Assembly: GCF_005884405.1 (NCBI RefSeq)
Contig: NZ_VCAO01000004.1
Location: 62,001-126,000 of the forward strand
Origin: Qipengyuania marisflavi
GTDB lineage: Bacteria; Pseudomonadota; Alphaproteobacteria; Sphingomonadales; Sphingomonadaceae
Reading direction: 5' to 3'
Length of the DNA stretch: 64,000 bases
Below are positions 61,067 to 64,000 of the stretch, one piece after another. Position numbers and translations under genes: made by a program. The notes under the pieces are model-generated. The model worked only from the letters and a program-made list of their open reading frames with translations. It was not told the DNA's origin and searched no databases. Within the stretch, counting starts at the first letter, position 1, and every line of letters begins with the position of its first letter.

Positions 61067-61738
61067 ATGACGCAGTCTGTCCCTGACACCGTGGAGTGGC
61101 GCAGCGAAAGCGGGCAGGTGCCCTATCGCGCGGCGCTGACCGAAATGGAAGCGCGCAATCGCGAGATTTCCGATAGCGGGGCGCGTGAACTGGTCTGGCT
61201 GCTCGAACATCCGCCGGTCTACACCGCCGGGACCAGCGCCGATGGTGCCGAATTGCTCGACCCGCGCTTTGAAGTTGTCGAAGCCGGACGGGGCGGGCGC
61301 TACACCTATCACGGGCCGGGCCAGCGTGTCGGTTATGTCCTGCTCGACCTGAAGGAACGTGGCCGCGATGTGCGCGGCTTTGTCCAGTCGCTGGAAGGCT
61401 GGGTTATCGCCACCTTGGCGGACGTGGGCGTGGAGAGCTGGCGGGCCGAGGGGCGAATCGGCATCTGGACGCGCGATATCGACGGGCGCGAGGCCAAGAT
61501 CGGCGCGATTGGTGTGCGGGTGCGCCGCTGGGTGACGATGCACGGTTTCTCGGTCAATCTGGCACCCGATCTGGCGCATTTTAGCGGCATTATACCTTGC
61601 GGGATCGAGGAATTCGGTGTGACCAGCCTGTCGCGTCTTGGGATCGACCTTGCGCCCGCTGCCTTCGATGAGGCATTGCAACGCCGCGCTGGCGATTTCC
61701 TCGCCGCGCTTGAAGGAAAGGCCGACGCGCTGCCATGA
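61067..61738 (+). CDS. lipB: Octanoyl-[acyl-carrier-protein] transferase LipB
   Basis: A 223-residue lipoate-biosynthesis transferase. It moves octanoyl from ACP to lipoyl domains of dehydrogenase complexes. Family marks are [21 protein letters not shown] near 76-96, [23 protein letters not shown] with the catalytic Lys 144, and [17 protein letters not shown] with the catalytic Cys 178. Start at 61067. Its TGA (61736-61738) overlaps the ATG of the lipoprotein gene as ATGA. Confidence 0.95.
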   Translation: MTQSVPDTVEWRSESGQVPYRAALTEMEARNREISDSGARELVWLLEHPPVYTAGTSADGAELLDPRFEVVEAGRGGRYTYHGPGQRVGYVLLDLKERGRDVRGFVQSLEGWVIATLADVGVESWRAEGRIGIWTRDIDGREAKIGAIGVRVRRWVTMHGFSVNLAPDLAHFSGIIPCGIEEFGVTSLSRLGIDLAPAAFDEALQRRAGDFLAALEGKADALP

Positions 61739-62046
61739 TTCGTAACGCTCTTTGCATCGCTGCCGCACTGGCGCTTGTCGCCTGTGACAAGGAAGCCGCG
61801 CCGCCGGTACAGGACAATGATGGCCGTGCCGCCAAGGGCGAGGTGCTGGGCGGTGCGATCAGCGACGCGATGCTGCCGCTCGACACTGTGCAATCGCAAT
61901 CCCCGCCGCTGCGCGAGGAAGGCACTGCAACCACCACTGGATCAAGCGGATCGGCGGCAAGTTCTGCGGACGGTGATGACGATGCGCCCGCCGCTGCTGA
62001 CTCCGCCGAACCTGATGGCCCGGCGGAGCCTGAAGCAGCGGACTAA
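61735..62046 (+). CDS. Small acidic lipoprotein
   Basis: A 103-residue protein. [20 protein letters not shown] has a lipobox LVAC-D; Asp at +2 favours inner-membrane retention in enterobacteria, but the rule is uncertain here. The mature part is Ala/Ser/Pro/Asp-rich and disordered, with [30 protein letters not shown]. No domain. The ATG overlaps the lipB stop (ATGA), so it is produced with LipB. Role unknown. Confidence 0.78.
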   Translation: MIRNALCIAAALALVACDKEAAPPVQDNDGRAAKGEVLGGAISDAMLPLDTVQSQSPPLREEGTATTTGSSGSAASSADGDDDAPAAADSAEPDGPAEPEAAD

Positions 62047-62047
62047 A

Positions 62048-63163
62048 TCAGCCCGCCGCGACCTGTTTGGCTGGGTCACCCAGCGCGGGATAGTCGATGT
62101 AACCATCCGGTCCCGGCAGATACCAGCTGAGCGGCACATTGACGTTCGGTGCCAGCTCTGCGCCCAGCCGGAAACGGTCGGGCAGATCGGGGTTCGATAT
62201 GAAATCGCGTCCCCAGCTCACCGCGTCGCAGCGGTCCGCATCGATATCAGCCACGGCACCCTCGGGCGAGTAATCGCTGTTGAGGATCAGGGGGCCTGAA
62301 TAGAGCTGGCGGATCAGCGGGCTCTGCTTGGGCACTTCGGTCGCGCCAAATGAGCCGTCCGGACCCGGTTCGCGCAGCTCAAGGAAAGCCAGTCCCAGTT
62401 CCTCGACCACTTTGGCAGCGGCGCCGAATGTCGCCGCCGGATCGCTGTCATCACAGCCCTGCGTTTCGCCATTGGGCGATAGGCGCACGCCCACGCGGTC
62501 CGCGCCCCACACGCTGATCAGCGCCTCCAGCACTTCGCGCAGGAACCGCGTGCGATTTTCGTGGCTGCCGCCATATTCGTCAGTTCGCAGATTGGTCCCG
62601 TCGCGCAGGAACTGATCGACCAGATAGCCATTCGCGCCGTGCAATTGCACACCGTCAAAACCGGCTGCCTTGGCGTTTTCGGCAGCCTTGCGATAATCGC
62701 CGACCACGCGGGCAATCTCGTCTTTGCTCAGCGCGCGTGCTGGCTGGTAATCCTTGCGCCCTTCGAAGGTGTGCGCATGGCCCGGCGCGTGCGTGGCGCT
62801 GGCGGAAACTGGCGCTTCGCCGCCGAGGAAATCGGGGTGTACAAGACGGCCCATATGCCACAGCTGGAGCACGATCAGCCCGCCATCTTCGTGCACGGCC
62901 TGGGTCACCGGCTTCCAGCCTGCGACGTGTTCGTCACTCCAGATACCCGGTGCAGCGGGCCAGCCCAGACCTTCGACGCTGATCCCGGTCGCTTCGCTGA
63001 TGATCAGTCCGGCACCCGCGCGCTGGCGGTAATAGGTCGCCATCATATTATTGGGGACCGAGCCGGGCTGCGTCGAACGGCCACGGGTCAGCGGCGCCAT
63101 AAAAATCCGGTTCCGCGCCTCTAGCGCCCCCATGGTCAGCGGATCGAACAGTGTTTCGTGCAT
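62048..63163 (-). CDS. Old-yellow-enzyme family alkene reductase (NADH:flavin oxidoreductase)
   Basis: A 371-residue FMN (OYE/NemA) enzyme. The ATG at 63161-63163 (MHETLFDPLTMGALEARN) is used; the frame is open far upstream but without homology. Motifs are RIFMAPLTRGRST near 19-31, ATYYRQRAGAGLIISEATGIS, QLHGANGYLVDQFLRDGTNLRTDEYGGS near 177-204 and VSWGRDFISNPDLPDRF near the end. It reduces activated C=C bonds of enones, nitroolefins or nitrate esters with NAD(P)H. The 55-bp gap to the EamA gene is a divergent promoter. Confidence 0.92.
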   Translation of the reverse strand: MHETLFDPLTMGALEARNRIFMAPLTRGRSTQPGSVPNNMMATYYRQRAGAGLIISEATGISVEGLGWPAAPGIWSDEHVAGWKPVTQAVHEDGGLIVLQLWHMGRLVHPDFLGGEAPVSASATHAPGHAHTFEGRKDYQPARALSKDEIARVVGDYRKAAENAKAAGFDGVQLHGANGYLVDQFLRDGTNLRTDEYGGSHENRTRFLREVLEALISVWGADRVGVRLSPNGETQGCDDSDPAATFGAAAKVVEELGLAFLELREPGPDGSFGATEVPKQSPLIRQLYSGPLILNSDYSPEGAVADIDADRCDAVSWGRDFISNPDLPDRFRLGAELAPNVNVPLSWYLPGPDGYIDYPALGDPAKQVAAG

Positions 63164-63217
63164 CGCGGAAATACCCTTTTTGCTGGCGCGGTGGAAAAGG
63201 GGAGGTAGGGGGCGGTC

Positions 63218-64000
63218 ATGACCAGCACAACTCCAGCGCCGGACAAGAATGCCTTTCAACCGGGCGCGTGGCACTTCGCCGCGCTGCTTGGCGGGAATGT
63301 TGCGCTGGCGCTGGGTCCGTGGCTGGTGCGTCTGGCGGACACTGGTCCGGTGGCTGCCGGGTTCTGGCGGCTGGCTTTGCCAATTCCGCTGCTGGCTTTG
63401 CTGGCATGGCGCGGGCGAACTGCGGGGCCGATAGACCGGCGGCTGGCGCTGCTGGTGATGGCGGCGGGGGCCTTTTTCGCGCTGGATCTGGCGAGCTGGC
63501 ATATCGGGATCGAACAGACACGGCTGGCCAACGCAACGCTGTTTGGCAATTCGGGTAGCGTGATCCTGATGCTGTGGGGTATGATCGCCTTGCGGCGCAG
63601 GCCGGGCGGGCTGGAAGTGCTGGCGGTTGCGGCGGCGCTTGGCGGGGCCGCCATTCTAATGGGCCGCAGCCTGGAAATTTCAGCCGTCAATCTGCGCGGT
63701 GATCTGTTCTGCCTGCTGGCCGGATTGTTCTATGCCTTCTATCTCCTCCCGGCGCAGCACGCGCGGGCCAGCCTTGGGCAATGGAGTGTCCTGCTGCTGG
63801 TCAGCATGGTCGCCGCTCCGATTATGCTGGGCATGGCGCTGGGGCTGGGCGAACCCATCTGGCCGGGCGCTGCGGGGTGGGGGCCAGTGGCATCGCTGGC
63901 GATTTCGAGCCAGCTGGTCGGTCAGGGCCTGCTGGTGTTCTCGCTCAAGCACTTTCCGCCGCTGGTCATCGGGGTCGCCCTGCTTACCCAGCCTGCGGTG
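63218..64000 (+). CDS. EamA/DMT-family transporter, N-terminal part (cut by window edge)
   Basis: The first 261 codons of a drug/metabolite transporter; no stop is reached before the window ends. GGAGGT precedes the ATG. The protein has eight or nine hydrophobic segments with EamA spacing, including GFWRLALPIPLLALLAW, the two-domain repeat and ISSQLVGQGLLVFSLKHFPPLVIG near the C-terminal end. It presumably exports small metabolites, but the substrate cannot be inferred. It is divergent from the old-yellow-enzyme gene. Confidence 0.85.
   Translation, partial: MTSTTPAPDKNAFQPGAWHFAALLGGNVALALGPWLVRLADTGPVAAGFWRLALPIPLLALLAWRGRTAGPIDRRLALLVMAAGAFFALDLASWHIGIEQTRLANATLFGNSGSVILMLWGMIALRRRPGGLEVLAVAAALGGAAILMGRSLEISAVNLRGDLFCLLAGLFYAFYLLPAQHARASLGQWSVLLLVSMVAAPIMLGMALGLGEPIWPGAAGWGPVASLAISSQLVGQGLLVFSLKHFPPLVIGVALLTQPAV

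Noticed and set aside
1..64000. Search for mobile elements, CRISPR, prophage and integrase marks
   Set aside because: No transposase-like gene, regular repeat/spacer array or phage structural gene was recognised anywhere in the window.

Overview
The window is a GC-rich, tightly packed chromosomal segment that looks like an alphaproteobacterium of the order Sphingomonadales, most likely the Erythrobacteraceae (inference). The grounds are a crtY-crtI-crtB carotenoid cluster, sphingomonad-style secreted and TonB-dependent proteins, alphaproteobacterial secE-nusG and rplK-rplA genes, a PmtA-like phospholipid methyltransferase and very frequent ATGA start/stop overlaps. No phage, transposase, integrase, plasmid or CRISPR signature was seen.

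Layout. 1-5.2 kb: branched-chain acyl-CoA (valine) catabolism in two units, acyl-CoA dehydrogenase / 3-hydroxyisobutyryl-CoA hydrolase / enoyl-CoA hydratase and mmsA, the latter followed by an I78-type inhibitor lipoprotein and a RidA protein. 5.3-11 kb: tRNA-Gly(CCC), a Tat-exported PhoX-like protein, a GDT1-like membrane protein, 6-phosphogluconolactonase, a Nudix hydrolase, DNA polymerase IV and a drug exporter. 11.1-17.3 kb: one leftward array crtY-crtI-LOG-crtB-mccA, in which a LOG-family gene sits inside the carotenoid operon. 17.4-24 kb: a MipA/OmpV outer-membrane protein, a lineage-type secreted protein, an amidohydrolase, a GT87-like membrane protein, a 49-residue small protein with a strong terminator, and an AGCS amino-acid symporter. 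24-27.2 kb: secE-nusG and rplK-rplA, separated by about 1 kb that carries two opposite-strand genes (a coiled-coil protein and a cold-shock protein).

27.2-37.7 kb: a leftward surface-polysaccharide-like region with PilZ protein, Wzx-like flippase, Wzy-like polymerase, Baeyer-Villiger monooxygenase, CinA-like protein, DUF2339 membrane protein, polysaccharide deacetylase and a GNAT/FemAB-type acyltransferase. 37.8-42.2 kb: a LacI-type regulator and a large secreted TolB/PD40-amidohydrolase fusion. 42.2-52.3 kb: a complete leftward chemotaxis-type operon cheA-cheW-cheY-cheB-cheR-GGDEF/EAL-MCP-MCP with no flagellar gene in view; the two MCP genes share a nearly identical block of about 660 bp. 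52.4-64 kb: MATE exporter; a trio of class II aldolase, small zinc-ribbon protein and stand-alone [2Fe-2S] subunit; a TonB-dependent siderophore receptor divergent from an ArsC-family gene across two palindromes; an MFS transporter, PmtA-like methyltransferase, membrane protein, lipB with a coupled lipoprotein, an old-yellow-enzyme reductase and a truncated EamA transporter.

The best candidates for something not well described are the LOG gene embedded in crtYIB, the CheA with tandem CheW domains and an apparent pseudo-receiver feeding a GGDEF/EAL-coupled MCP pair, the 49-aa protein at 22.1 kb, and the aldolase/zinc-ribbon/[2Fe-2S] trio. All functions are read from motifs and context; nothing was searched or computed.
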